A stretch of DNA of 64,000 nucleotides, from the NCBI RefSeq assembly GCF_030010415.1, contig NZ_JASCSA010000001.1. One strand, given 5' to 3'. Shown in pieces: positions 35,604 to 44,454 of this stretch. Numbering within the stretch: the stretch's first letter is position 1; each line of letters begins with the position of its first letter. This stretch comes from Cobetia amphilecti. GTDB taxonomy: Bacteria; Pseudomonadota; Gammaproteobacteria; Pseudomonadales; Halomonadaceae. A program made the position numbers and the translations under genes. The notes under the pieces are model-generated. The model saw only the letters and a program-made list of their open reading frames with translations, ran no database searches and was not told the origin of the DNA.

Positions 35604-36652
35604 ATGAAGACACGTTTTGCCCTCTCCGCCCTTGGTCTCGCACTCGCCGCCGGTAGCGCCAATGCTGCCGACACCCTCAACGTGGTAGGCAGCTGGAGCA
35701 GCCTGGAGCTCAACCGTCAGTTCGAGAAGCCCTTCTGGAGCGAAACCCTCCCGGCCGCCAGCAATGGCGATCTCAGCACCCAGGTGACCCCCTTCGATCA
35801 GATGGGTATCCCCGGCTCTGACGTCTATCGCTATCTGGGCGATGGAGTCTTCGATGTCGGCATTACCGTGGCCGACTACACCGTGTCCGATGCGCCGGAA
35901 CTGGAAGGGCTGGATCTGCCGATGATGGCCCCCACTGCCGAGGAAGCACAGCAGGTCGCCGAGGCCTTCCGCCCTCTGGCGGAGTCCACCATGAACAAGC
36001 GCTTCAACAGCCACGTGCTGGCCATCGTGCCGTATCCGGCTCAGGTGCTGTTCTGCAATACGCCGATCGAAGGGCTCGATGACCTGCAGGACAAGAAGGT
36101 ACGTGCCAGCGGCCGCTCCACCGGAGAGTTCATCGAGGCGTTGGGGGCACAGAGCCTCAACATCGCCTTCAACGAGGTGCCCGGCTCCCTGGAGCGTGGC
36201 GTCATCGACTGCGCCGTCACCGGTTCACTCTCTGGCTACAGCGCCGGCTGGCATGAAGTGTCCAGCCACCTGATGCCGCTGCCACTGGGGGGTTGGGATT
36301 ACGTGATCACCGCCATCAATCAGGACAAGTGGCAGGGCCTGGGCGCCGAGACCCAGACCCTGATCCAGCAGCAGGTGGATAGCGAGTTCACCGCACCGGT
36401 GTGGGAAAACGCGCGTGGCGAGACCGCCCGTGGCGTGGCGTGGCCTGCCTGACCGGCGAAGGCGATTGCCCGCTGGGCAAGAGTGCCGACATGACGCTGG
36501 TCGACTTCAGCGATGACGATGCCAAGCGTGCTCGTGCGGCGCTCGAAGACACCGTCCTGCCTGCCTGGGCGGCGCGTGTCGACGCCGAGACGCGCAAGAC
36601 CTGGAACGAGAGTGTCGGCAAGGTCGTCGGCCTGACCGCCACCGCGGAGTGA
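35604..36652 (+). pseudogene. TRAP transporter DctP-like binding protein, frameshifted by GTGGC expansion
   Basis: The first part (signal peptide ending SANA-ADT, then about 280 residues of a DctP-type receptor) stops early at 36450-36452. The remaining C-terminal 70 residues continue in another frame from about 36440 to 36652. The switch point carries three tandem GTGGC units (36430-36444); with two units the reading is continuous (ARGVACLTGEGD). A 5-bp expansion is therefore the cause. Without it the protein would be about 347 aa. It belongs to the third TRAP set. Confidence 0.87.
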
Positions 36653-36660
36653 TCCACCGG

Positions 36661-36705
36661 CCCCTGCACGCGTAAATTCGCTCGTGGGCAGGGGCTGATA
36701 GCCCC
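36661..36705 (+). promoter_or_regulatory. Two mutually exclusive hairpins between dctP and dctQ
   Basis: CCCCTGC (36661-36667) pairs with GCAGGGG (36688-36694), while GGGGCT (36691-36696) can instead pair with AGCCCC (36700-36705). The stems share 36691-36694, so only one can form. They may tune expression of the permease genes. Confidence 0.45.
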
Positions 36706-36816
36706 GCCCTGCCCGGATACGGCAGACATGCTCCCCAGAGACACGGCGCTGAACGCCCCGGACCTCGCCTCATTGGCACGGATCATCCTCGTTCAGCCCC
36801 CAGCAGGACCCGACTC

Positions 36817-37410
36817 ATGAACTCCTTCCTTCACGCACTCGATGTCCTCGTGTCGCTGACACGCGCGATATCACGCCACGCCGCACGCCTGATGGGGCTG
36901 TTGCTGCTGGCCGTCGTGGTCTTCATCGGCGCCGAGATCCTGATGCGCCAACTGTTCAATCATCCGCTGCCAGGCGTGCACGAATATGCCGGGTATGTGC
37001 TGGCGATGCTCTCGGCGTGGGGCCTTTCCCACACCCTGATGGAGCGCGCCCACATCCGTATCGATGTCGTGCACGGCAAGCTGCCGGCCTTCTCGCGCCA
37101 TACCCTGGATATCCTCGCGATGCTGGCACTGAACCTGGTGGCCTGGGTGATTCTGATCAATGCCTGGCCGGTGCTCGGCAAGTCGTTGAGCAACGGCTCC
37201 ACTGCCAATACCCCGCTGTGGATTCCGCAGCTGCTGTGGCTGTCCGGCTATGCCTGGTTCGCGATCACCACCAGCGTGCTGGGACTGCGCGTTCTCGTTG
37301 CCGCCTGTCTGCGTGACACCACCACGCTCGAGACGCTGGCCGGCCCCGATCACGGAGAAAGCGAAGGGGCTCTAGCCCAGGCTGCCTCCACGACCAAGGA
37401 GACTCGCTGA
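36817..37410 (+). CDS. TRAP transporter small permease (DctQ-like), third system
   Basis: 197-aa four-helix membrane protein. LPGVHEYAGYVLAMLSAWGLSH matches the DctQ core, with hydrophobic segments near residues 24-42, 50-70, 95-112 and 130-150. It is intact although the flanking TRAP genes are broken. Its TGA overlaps the next ATG by one base. AGCAGGACCCGACTC upstream gives a modest ribosome site. Confidence 0.92.
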   Translation: MNSFLHALDVLVSLTRAISRHAARLMGLLLLAVVVFIGAEILMRQLFNHPLPGVHEYAGYVLAMLSAWGLSHTLMERAHIRIDVVHGKLPAFSRHTLDILAMLALNLVAWVILINAWPVLGKSLSNGSTANTPLWIPQLLWLSGYAWFAITTSVLGLRVLVAACLRDTTTLETLAGPDHGESEGALAQAASTTKETR

Positions 37411-38718
37411 TGTTGGGCTTTCTTTCGGTGGGTATCCTCACCCTGCTGCTGGCCGGCATTCCCGTTGCGGTCACCCTCTTCCTGCTCGCCTTCGGGATCG
37501 ACCAGTTCTACTCCTTCTTCCCGCTGACCAAGGCGCTGGGCCAGAACCTGTGGTCTGTCGCGGACTCCTTCCTGCTGATCGCGATTCCGCTGTTCGTGCT
37601 GATGGGCGAGATCATCGTGCGCGCCGGCATCGCCGAGAAGGCCTACCGCGCCATGGACCACTGGCTGTCTTGGCTGCCGGGCGGCCTGCTGCACGCCAAC
37701 ATCACTACCTCTGCGCTGTTCTCGGCGACCTCCGGCTCCTCGGTGGCCACGGCGGCGACGGTCTCGACCGTGACCTTGCCCCAGGGCAAGAAGCTCGGCT
37801 ATGACGCCAAGCTGTTCTGCGGCAGCATCGCCGCGGGCGGCACCCTGGGCATCCTGATTCCGCCGTCGATCAACCTGATCGTCTATGGCTTCCTGACCGA
37901 GACGTCCATCCCGAAACTGTTCATGGCCGGTCTTGTGCCGGGCCTCGGCCTGGCGGCACTGTTCATGCTGGCTTCGCTGCTGCTGTGTGTCTGGAAGCCG
38001 TCACTGGGCGGCCCGCGCCAGAGCGCGAGCTGGAGCACCCGCATCAAGAGCCTGTCGTTCCTGCTGCCGTTGCTGGTGCTGTTCATCGTCATCGTCGGCT
38101 CCATCTATCTGGGCTGGGCGACCCCGACCGAAGCCGCCGCCATCGGCGTGCTGGCCTCGCTTGGCCTCGCCGCCATCAACCGCTCGCTGGATCTGGCGAT
38201 GATCAGCCGCGCACTGGACGGCACCGTCAAGACCACCTCGATGATCCTGTTCCGTCAAGACCACCTCGATGATCCTGTTCATCATCATGGCGGCCTCCTT
38301 CCTCAACTTCGCGCTGGCCTCCTCCGGCATGGTCCAGCAGGTCACCGGCCTGCTCGAAGCCTATGACCTGGGGCCCTTCGCGCTGCTGATGGCGGTGATC
38401 GCGCTGTTCATCGTGCTCGGTTTCTTCATCGAGACCCTGTCCTTGATGGTCATCACCATCCCCATCGTCACCCCGCTGATCGCCGCGGCCGGTTACGACA
38501 AGGTGTGGTTCGGCATCGTGATGATCCTGTTCGTCCAACTGGCGCTTATCACCCCACCCGTCGGGGTGAACCTCTACATCGTGCAGGCCTCACGGCGTGG
38601 CGAAGCCTTCGCCGACGTCATCATCGGCACCCTGCCGTATCTGGGCGCGATGCTGGTGATGGCCGCGCTGCTGGTGGCCTTCCCGCAGATCGCGCTGTGG
38701 CTGCCTTCAGCGCTGTAA
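37410..38718 (+). pseudogene. TRAP transporter DctM-like large permease, broken by a 28-bp tandem duplication
   Basis: The normal frame from 37410 encodes a DctM protein (SATSGSSVATAATVSTV, GILIPPSINLIVYG) through about residue 280. An exact 28-bp sequence occurs twice in tandem at 38224-38251 and 38252-38279. This shifts the frame by +1 and ends the product at 38366. With one copy removed, the reading passes from TTSMILF straight to IIMAASF and continues to the natural stop at 38716-38718, giving the usual 426-428 residues. The lesion is precise and could revert by slippage. Confidence 0.93.
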
Positions 38719-38831
38719 ATCCGCTTTTGCGTGACACCTGCTGGCAAGCCGGCAGGTGTCATTGACGCAACACCGTTTACTCAGACTTCTTGCACAGAAC
38801 AACGACAACCCTCGTTAACGGAGCGATCCCC

Positions 38832-39515
38832 ATGCTGACCTTTACCCATGACAACGGCGAATTCACCCTTGATGTCCAGCGCGTCGCGATTGCCGGCTGG
38901 GCCGGACGCGACCAGGCGGGCGTGCAGCACCATATCGACGAGCTGAAGCTGCTGGGCGTGGCACCGCCCTCCCAGACCCCGCTGTTCTACCGCGTGACCC
39001 GCGAGACCCTGACCCAGGCCTCTCAGGTCGCGATGCTCGGCGGCGAAGGCTCCGGTGAGGTCGAGACCTGTCTGGTCAGCGACGCCGCGGGCACCCTGTG
39101 GGTGACGATCGCCTCGGACCACACCGACCGCAAGCTCGAAGCCGTCGGCGTCGCCGAATCCAAGCAGCTGTGTGCCAAGCCGATTGCCCGCCACGCCAGG
39201 AAGCTCAGTGAGGTCATCGACCACTGGGACAGCCTCGAGATCGAAAGCGAGATCGAGGAAGCCGGCAAGACCGTGCGCTATCAGCAGGGAACCCTCGCCG
39301 AGCTGCTGCCGGTCGCCACCCTGATGGAGCGCCTGCCGGCCGGCATCGCCAAGGACGGCAGCCTGGCCCCCGACAGCGTGCTGCTGTGCGGCACCGTACC
39401 GGCGATCGGTGGCATCCGCCCCAGCCCGAGCTTTACCATGCGTCTGATCGACCCGCAGACCGGTCGTCGCATCGAGCACCGTTATGAGGTGGAAGAACTT
39501 GAGGTGGTGGCATGA
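38832..39515 (+). CDS. DUF2848 domain protein
   Basis: 227-aa protein of the DUF2848 family, function unknown. GWAGRDQAGVQHHIDEL near the start and SVLLCGTVPAIGGIRPS toward the end match the family. GGAG lies 8 bases before the ATG at 38832. Its end overlaps the amidase start by 4 bp (ATGA), so they are translationally coupled. Association with a TRAP transporter, an amidase and a DUF1445 protein suggests a shared catabolic path for an amide or cyclic-imide type compound, which is inferred. Confidence 0.87.
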   Translation: MLTFTHDNGEFTLDVQRVAIAGWAGRDQAGVQHHIDELKLLGVAPPSQTPLFYRVTRETLTQASQVAMLGGEGSGEVETCLVSDAAGTLWVTIASDHTDRKLEAVGVAESKQLCAKPIARHARKLSEVIDHWDSLEIESEIEEAGKTVRYQQGTLAELLPVATLMERLPAGIAKDGSLAPDSVLLCGTVPAIGGIRPSPSFTMRLIDPQTGRRIEHRYEVEELEVVA

Positions 39516-40903
39516 GTGATGAGAGCAAGCGTCTTGAACAGGCACGTGAATTCTGGGCACGCCCGCCCCGCCAGCGCACGCTGACGCAGTTGCTGGAGAC
39601 CTATCAGACAGGTAGTTTCGGCCCCGAGCAGACTGCCACGGTGCTTGCCGAGCGCCATCAGGCCCTGGGTGAGAGTGCAAGCCACAGTATCATCGGCCGC
39701 GATGATACGGCCATGAGCATGCTGGCCACCGCTCAGCAGCAACTCAAGGCGACTGCGACGTCGTTGCCGCTGGGAGGGGTTCCGGCCTCGATCAAGGACC
39801 TCTTCGACGAGACCGGCATGACGACGCTGGCGGGCTCGCGTGCACTGGCAGGAAGCCAACCAGCCGATCAGGACGCTCCTGCGCTGAGCCGGCTGAAAGC
39901 CGCCGGTATCCTGCATGCCGGCCGCACCAGCATGAGTGAATTCGCGTTCTCTGGCCTGGGCCTGAACCCGCATGTCGGCACGCCGCCCAACCCCTTCGAC
40001 GGCGAGCGGATCACCGGCGGCTCGACCTCCGGCGGTGCCGCCTCCGTCGCCTTCGGGCTGGCAGCCGCGACCCTGGGCAGCGATACCGGCGGCTCGCTGC
40101 GGATTCCGGCGGCCTTCTGTGGCCTGACGGGCTTCAAGCCGTCACAGGCCAGCGTGCCGGGAGATGGCGCCTTCCCGCTGTCACCGAGCCTGGACTGCAT
40201 CGGCCCCATCGCGCCCAGCGTCGCCTGCTGTCGCCGCCTGTGGGAAGTCCTGAGCGATGAGGTCGCTGACCCGACGCCACTCACCCGCCCGCTGACGCTG
40301 CTGGTGCCGGAGAGCGAGCTGGTCAGTGAAGTGGACGCTGATGTGGCCGCCGACTTCGCCGCCCTGCTGGAACGGCTCGAAGGGCTGGGGGTTCGCCTCC
40401 AGCGTGCGCCGGTCGAGGCCATCGAGGCCGCTTACGCCATCAATCAGCGCGGCGGGCTGGTCATTCCGGAAGCGGCCGCCGTACATCACGAACTGCTGGC
40501 CGCCCACGAAGCCCAGTATGATCCGCTGATCGCCGAACGCCTGAACGGCGGGCGCGACATCACCTCCAGCGAGTATCTGGCGCGCCTGTGGCCGCGTACC
40601 GCCATCCAGCAACGCTTCGCTCAGCAGGTGCAAGATGTCGATGCGGTGCTGATGCCGACCGTTGCCATGCGTGCCCCGCGTCGTGACCTGCTGGAGCAGG
40701 ATGGCGCGCTCTTCGCCCTGCTCAACAAGCGCGCGCTGCGCAACACCAGCGTCTTCAACTATCTGGATGCCAGCTCGATTTCGATTCCGGCGCCGGCACC
40801 ACAGAACGAAGAACCGCTGGGCCTGATGCTGTCGCGCCCTCAGGGTCAGGATGTGGCGCTGCTGCGCGTCGCCCAGGCGCTGGAGACACTGCTCGCGCAA
40901 TAG
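39512..40903 (+). CDS. Amidase signature family enzyme
   Basis: 463-aa amidase. The Ser-cisSer-Lys triad is visible: Lys in VPASIKDLF, and GGSTSGGAASVAFG with the following SDTGGSLRIPA that holds the nucleophilic Ser. It hydrolyses an amide to acid and ammonium in the cytoplasm; the substrate is unknown. The ATG overlaps the DUF2848 stop. It is the last gene of the operon and is intact; a terminator follows at 40951-40977. Confidence 0.92.
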   Translation: MSDESKRLEQAREFWARPPRQRTLTQLLETYQTGSFGPEQTATVLAERHQALGESASHSIIGRDDTAMSMLATAQQQLKATATSLPLGGVPASIKDLFDETGMTTLAGSRALAGSQPADQDAPALSRLKAAGILHAGRTSMSEFAFSGLGLNPHVGTPPNPFDGERITGGSTSGGAASVAFGLAAATLGSDTGGSLRIPAAFCGLTGFKPSQASVPGDGAFPLSPSLDCIGPIAPSVACCRRLWEVLSDEVADPTPLTRPLTLLVPESELVSEVDADVAADFAALLERLEGLGVRLQRAPVEAIEAAYAINQRGGLVIPEAAAVHHELLAAHEAQYDPLIAERLNGGRDITSSEYLARLWPRTAIQQRFAQQVQDVDAVLMPTVAMRAPRRDLLEQDGALFALLNKRALRNTSVFNYLDASSISIPAPAPQNEEPLGLMLSRPQGQDVALLRVAQALETLLAQ

Positions 40904-40950
40904 TGCTGTGCCGGCTTAGCTCAGCAGCGGCCGAGCGCAAAAACGCAAAA

Positions 40951-40977
40951 GGGGCCTCCAGATGGAGGCCCCTTTTT
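40951..40977 (+). terminator. Rho-independent terminator after the amidase
   Basis: GGGGCCTCC (40951-40959), loop AGAT, GGAGGCCCC (40964-40972), then TTTTT. Confidence 0.92.
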
Positions 40978-41002
40978 CATGACGCGGACAGTCTGACTGT
41001 CC

Positions 41003-41431
41003 TCAATGATTGAGAATGATCGCGGTAATGGCACCACCCGCCACGGCCGCCAGCACATAGCGACCATCGATGTTCAACCAGCGATGCCCCTGCGGCGGCG
41101 CAGACAGCTTGTGAGCACGCCAGTCACTCACCCAGTAACGCTTGTTAGAGTAGTAGCTGCGCGGCACATGGTCGCCGCGACGCCAGTTGTGTGACTTCTG
41201 ACTTTGATGCCTGGCCTGCGCCTGATGCTTTTGCTGATTATGGCGCTGAGACTGGTCGTGACGCGTCTGCTGCTTTTTCTTCTGATGCCCGTTGCCGTGG
41301 CTGTTGTGCTGGTTGCCTTGGCTGTTGTGTTGACCGGCACGATTATCGCGGTCGTTGGGCGATGCCTGCGCCAGCGACGCGGTCATCAAGGTAAAGATCA
41401 TCATCATTACGGTCAGGGTGCGATTGCGCAT
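41003..41431 (-). CDS. RcnB-family secreted protein (His/Gln/Asn-rich)
   Basis: 142-aa periplasmic protein. A signal peptide (to about residue 22, ASLAQA) precedes an 80-residue low-complexity segment rich in His, Gln, Asn and Lys. The C-terminal part (VPRSYYSNKRYWVSDWRAHKL, then PPQGHRWL, ending IAAIIL-type hydrophobics) matches the RcnB domain. GAGGAGG precedes the ATG at 41431. RcnB in E. coli modulates nickel and cobalt, but no exporter or regulator is here, so a metal role is not assigned. Confidence 0.85.
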   Translation of the reverse strand: MRNRTLTVMMMIFTLMTASLAQASPNDRDNRAGQHNSQGNQHNSHGNGHQKKKQQTRHDQSQRHNQQKHQAQARHQSQKSHNWRRGDHVPRSYYSNKRYWVSDWRAHKLSAPPQGHRWLNIDGRYVLAAVAGGAITAIILNH

Positions 41432-41809
41432 GTCTGGCCTCCTCGTCGTACTCGGCATCAAGGGATGCCGAGGCTGTGAATCAGGGTCATGAAACAGAGT
41501 TAAGAAACAGTGTTAACAAACGGTATGAGAGAACACTATCGCCTCGTGTTCGCCACGGCAAGCCAGCGCGCCAACCTCCACTTTTGCACACAATTCGCAA
41601 CGTTTTGTCGCCATTTGACGCATCCCTGTTGCGCAATGACGACATCGAGAAGCAGATATTCGTAATGACTGATATGGCGCGCCATGGCGCGTGGCAAGCA
41701 TTGATGCCTACGCATTCCATGGTCGCAAGGGGGTGGGTGCCCCATCAGAACGTCGCCAGATGAGGACAGCTTGCATCGGTGATAGGTAATGTCATCGCTG
41801 CCCGCGGCA
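41432..41809. other. Gap between two RcnB-like genes
   Basis: 378 bp. No gene with family support, no hairpin and no clear promoter elements were found. It probably holds the promoter of the 41003-41431 gene. Confidence 0.4.
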
Positions 41810-42247
41810 TCACTGCTCGAGCACGATCTCATCGATGACTTGGCTTTCGGTATTCATCAGCACGAAGGCATTCTTGAGCTGCAGCCAGCGCTGGTTGGCG
41901 CCCGGTTCCGAGAGCTTGTGCTGCTGCCAGTTCTCGACCCGAAGGCCATCATCCCGGGCGACAGTGTCCGGTACCTTGCCGCCCCGCTTCCACACATGAG
42001 CCGGCGAAGCCTCTGCCACCGCTTTCTCCTCAGCCAGCTTTTCCTGGTGCTGAATCTTCTTCAATTCCCGCATCTGTTGCGCCTGAACGCGCTGCGCCTT
42101 TACCTGACCTTCCAGATCATGATGCTTCTGGCGCAGACGCTCCTCGTCCTTGTCATCATTGCCATCACCCGCCGAGTCAGCCTGCACGAGGCCAGCACCC
42201 AGCAACGACAACATCAGGGTCAGTACCGCAAATGACCGCTTCGCCAT
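41810..42247 (-). CDS. RcnB-like secreted protein with coiled-coil segment
   Basis: 145-aa exported protein. A signal peptide ends at VQA-DS near residue 23. Residues 30-75 are highly charged and predicted coiled coil (EERLRQKHHDLEGQVKAQ). The C-terminal 60 residues (HVWKRGGKVPDTV, NWQQHKLSEPGANQRWLQL) match the RcnB domain more loosely than the neighbouring gene. GAGGAGGCCAAC precedes the ATG. The two genes lie in tandem and may be a divergent duplicate pair. Confidence 0.82.
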   Translation of the reverse strand: MAKRSFAVLTLMLSLLGAGLVQADSAGDGNDDKDEERLRQKHHDLEGQVKAQRVQAQQMRELKKIQHQEKLAEEKAVAEASPAHVWKRGGKVPDTVARDDGLRVENWQQHKLSEPGANQRWLQLKNAFVLMNTESQVIDEIVLEQ

Positions 42248-42436
42248 GTTGGCCTCCTCGGCTGATTGCGTATGCGTGCGATGTGCTGAGTCCAGCTCAG
42301 GCCATCCTGCTGACGGCTGGACACCATGCGTTCCAGATCGCCATTTCCTACCATCAGCTTATCGCGTCAGCGGCGCAATTTGCGGTTGGATAACGCACGA
42401 TCTACACGCTTTCCTCAAGTCTGGCAGCCACTTGGC

Positions 42437-42502
42437 GCCAGATATGACCTCCTAGAGCCAGATATGACCTCCTAGAGCCAGATATGACCTCCAAGGGCCA
42501 GA
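42437..42502. repeat. 20-bp tandem repeat, three copies plus a partial fourth
   Basis: Units GCCAGATATGACCTCCTAGA at 42437, 42457 and 42477, then a truncated copy running into the stop of the glyoxalase-like gene at 42503. Confidence 0.9.
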
Positions 42503-42898
42503 TCAGGCCACGGCGCTGCAGGGTGCGGTGGCAAAATCGAGATGCAGATGATTGCCGTCCGGATCTCGCATGTGCAGTTGCACAAGCCCGCCATCCGCGA
42601 GCGCGATACGCTGATAGTGCGTACGGGACGCCGCCAGGCGCGCCTCGAATGCCTCGATACCCGTGGCGGCAAGCGAGAAATGCTCAAGCCGGAGACTGGC
42701 ATCACTGCTGATCGCTGGCAGGCAACCGATGTCAATGAGATGGATGACCGCTACCTCCCCGGCGTAAAGCCAGGCACCGGCGAAGGGAAAATCGGGACGC
42801 GGCCCGCTGTGCAGCCCCAGCACATCGCCATACCACTGGAGCATGGCACTCAGCTGTCCGGTTCGCAGGTTCACATGATCAAGGCGCTGTATGCCCAT
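42503..42898 (-). CDS. VOC/glyoxalase-family protein
   Basis: 131-aa protein of the vicinal-oxygen-chelate fold. LDHVNLRTGQLSAMLQWYGDVLGL at the start and MRDPDGNHLHLDF at the end mark the two beta-alpha-beta-beta-beta units with the metal-binding His and Glu/Asp positions. Substrate unknown (glyoxalase, fosfomycin-type and dioxygenase roles occur in the family). GGAACTCTGTC precedes the ATG. The tandem repeat follows its stop. Confidence 0.88.
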   Translation of the reverse strand: MGIQRLDHVNLRTGQLSAMLQWYGDVLGLHSGPRPDFPFAGAWLYAGEVAVIHLIDIGCLPAISSDASLRLEHFSLAATGIEAFEARLAASRTHYQRIALADGGLVQLHMRDPDGNHLHLDFATAPCSAVA

Positions 42899-42991
42899 GA
42901 CAGAGTTCCATCATTGTATCAGCCACCCGGCACTCACCAGCAGTCAAGGTGGCTTGTGAGCGCTGGGTGGCAATGAGAGTGTCTTTCACGA

Positions 42992-43027
42992 AAAGGAGTG
43001 CGACCGGTTTCCCGGCCGCACTCCTTT
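42992..43027 (-). terminator. Terminator after the zinc-type alcohol dehydrogenase gene
   Basis: Arms 42992-43002 and 43017-43027 (AAAGGAGTGCG) with an inner CCGG/CCGG stem; read on the minus strand a T-run follows. Confidence 0.85.
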
Positions 43028-43055
43028 CACATCACCGCCTCGACAGTGGCTTCGA

Positions 43056-44069
43056 TCAGAAGCCTTCGAGGACGATCTTGCCCTTGGCCTTGCCGCTTTC
43101 CAGCAAGGCATGCGCGCGCTTGAGGTTCTCGGCATTGATGGTGCCGAAGGTTTCCGTCGCGGTGGAGGTGATTCTGCCAGTGTCCAGCAGGCCCGCCACC
43201 TTGGTGAGGATCTCGCCCTGACGCGTGATATCGGCGGTGGTGAACAGTGAACGAGTGAACATCAGCTCCCAATGGATGGAAACGGCCTTGGGCTTGAACG
43301 GCACCACATCGAGGGTCTCCGGGTCATCGATCATGCCGAAACGGCCCTGCGGCGCGATCAATTCGGCAACCTGCGGCGCGTAGTGCTCGGAGAAGTTGGT
43401 CGAGAACACGAAGGCCGGGGCACCGATGCCCAGTGCCTCGATCTGGGCCGGCAGCGGCTGGCTGTGGTCGATGACGTGATGCGCGCCCAGTGACTTCACC
43501 CACTCGCGGGTCTGGGGACGTGACGCCGTGGCGATGATGGTCAGGTCGGTCAGCTCACGCAGCAGCTGGATGGTGATGGAGCCCACGCCACCGGCCCCGC
43601 CGATGATCAGGATGGCACGTGCAGCACCCGGCACCGGCTCGGTGACACGCAGACGATCGAACAGCATCTCGAAGCCGGTCAGCGTGGTCAGCGGCAGCGC
43701 AGCCGCCTCATGGGCCGCCACGGATTTGGGCGCATGGCCGACGATGCGCTCATCCACCAGGTGGAATTCGCTGTTGGTGCCGGCGCGGGTGAGATCACCG
43801 GCATACCAGACCTTGTCGCCCGGGGCGAAGGCCGTGACCTTGTCACCGATGGCGACGACTTCGCCCACGGCGTCCCATCCGATGACGGCAGCTTCGCCTG
43901 CGGCCGGCTCGCGGCTCTCACGAATCTTGTAATCCACCGGATTCACCGACACCGCGGCAACCTTGACCAGCAGGTCGTGACCGGTGGCGACCGGTGTCTC
44001 GAGTTCGATATCGACCAGGGCGTCGTCACGATCAACGGAACCGGCAGCGTAGTAACCAATGGCTTTCAT
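43056..44069 (-). CDS. Zinc-binding-alcohol-dehydrogenase-family quinone oxidoreductase
   Basis: 337-aa medium-chain dehydrogenase/reductase. N-terminal GroES-like domain, then the NAD(P)H site ILIIGGAGGVGSITIQLL (about residues 150-167). The structural- and catalytic-zinc Cys clusters are absent, so it belongs to the zinc-less quinone/enone oxidoreductase branch. The start at 44069 has GAGAGACTCTG upstream. Two CGGATAA motifs lie 123-139 bp upstream and the same motif precedes the LysR/ABM pair at 46990, suggesting common control. Confidence 0.88.
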   Translation of the reverse strand: MKAIGYYAAGSVDRDDALVDIELETPVATGHDLLVKVAAVSVNPVDYKIRESREPAAGEAAVIGWDAVGEVVAIGDKVTAFAPGDKVWYAGDLTRAGTNSEFHLVDERIVGHAPKSVAAHEAAALPLTTLTGFEMLFDRLRVTEPVPGAARAILIIGGAGGVGSITIQLLRELTDLTIIATASRPQTREWVKSLGAHHVIDHSQPLPAQIEALGIGAPAFVFSTNFSEHYAPQVAELIAPQGRFGMIDDPETLDVVPFKPKAVSIHWELMFTRSLFTTADITRQGEILTKVAGLLDTGRITSTATETFGTINAENLKRAHALLESGKAKGKIVLEGF

Positions 44070-44191
44070 CAGAGTCTCTCCTAAAGATCATGTCAGTCAC
44101 GGCAGCGCTGAAAGGCCTTGCCGTGATGCGATGACAGCATGTTAACTCTCTGGCCGTGTCGTAAAAACAGCCCTCACCCGCAAGGTTAATC

Positions 44192-44207
44192 CGGATAAAG
44201 CGGATAA
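44192..44207. promoter_or_regulatory. CGGATAA direct repeat upstream of the oxidoreductase gene
   Basis: CGGATAA at 44192-44198 and 44201-44207, 9 bp apart start to start. The complement TTATCCG occurs at 46990-46996 in the ABM/LysR divergent region. Confidence 0.45.
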
Positions 44208-44376
44208 TGTATGGCGAGTTTACGTGTTGCGTGCAGGGAGACGCCGACGGGTCATCGGCTTGCGATGCGAGATGCGCCGGCCAGACACAAAAACGACAAC
44301 GCAGGACGGTCGTGAGACACGTCCTGCGCAGATCACAGGTTAGCGAGGCAGTCCTGGCGCCAAGGCAATGAGCTGC

Positions 44377-44446
44377 CCAAGGACCAAGGACCAAGGGCCA
44401 AGGACCAAGGGCCAAGGACCAAGGACCAAGGACCAAGGACCAAGGA
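44377..44446. repeat. Heptamer tandem repeat, ten copies
   Basis: Ten back-to-back CCAAGGA/G units (70 bp) start 8 bp beyond the stop of the MRJP-like gene. Confidence 0.95.
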
Positions 44447-44454
44447 AGCAAGGG

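Noticed and set aside
38224..38279. Programmed frameshift in the DctM gene
   Set aside because: An exact 28-bp duplication fully explains the shift; no slippery heptamer with a downstream stem was seen.
41003..42247. A nickel/cobalt homeostasis locus from the two RcnB-like genes
   Set aside because: No RcnA exporter, RcnR regulator or other metal gene is present.
44377..44446. Heptamer array considered as a CRISPR or iteron origin
   Set aside because: Units are contiguous with no spacers, and no cas, rep or A+T-rich unwinding element is near.
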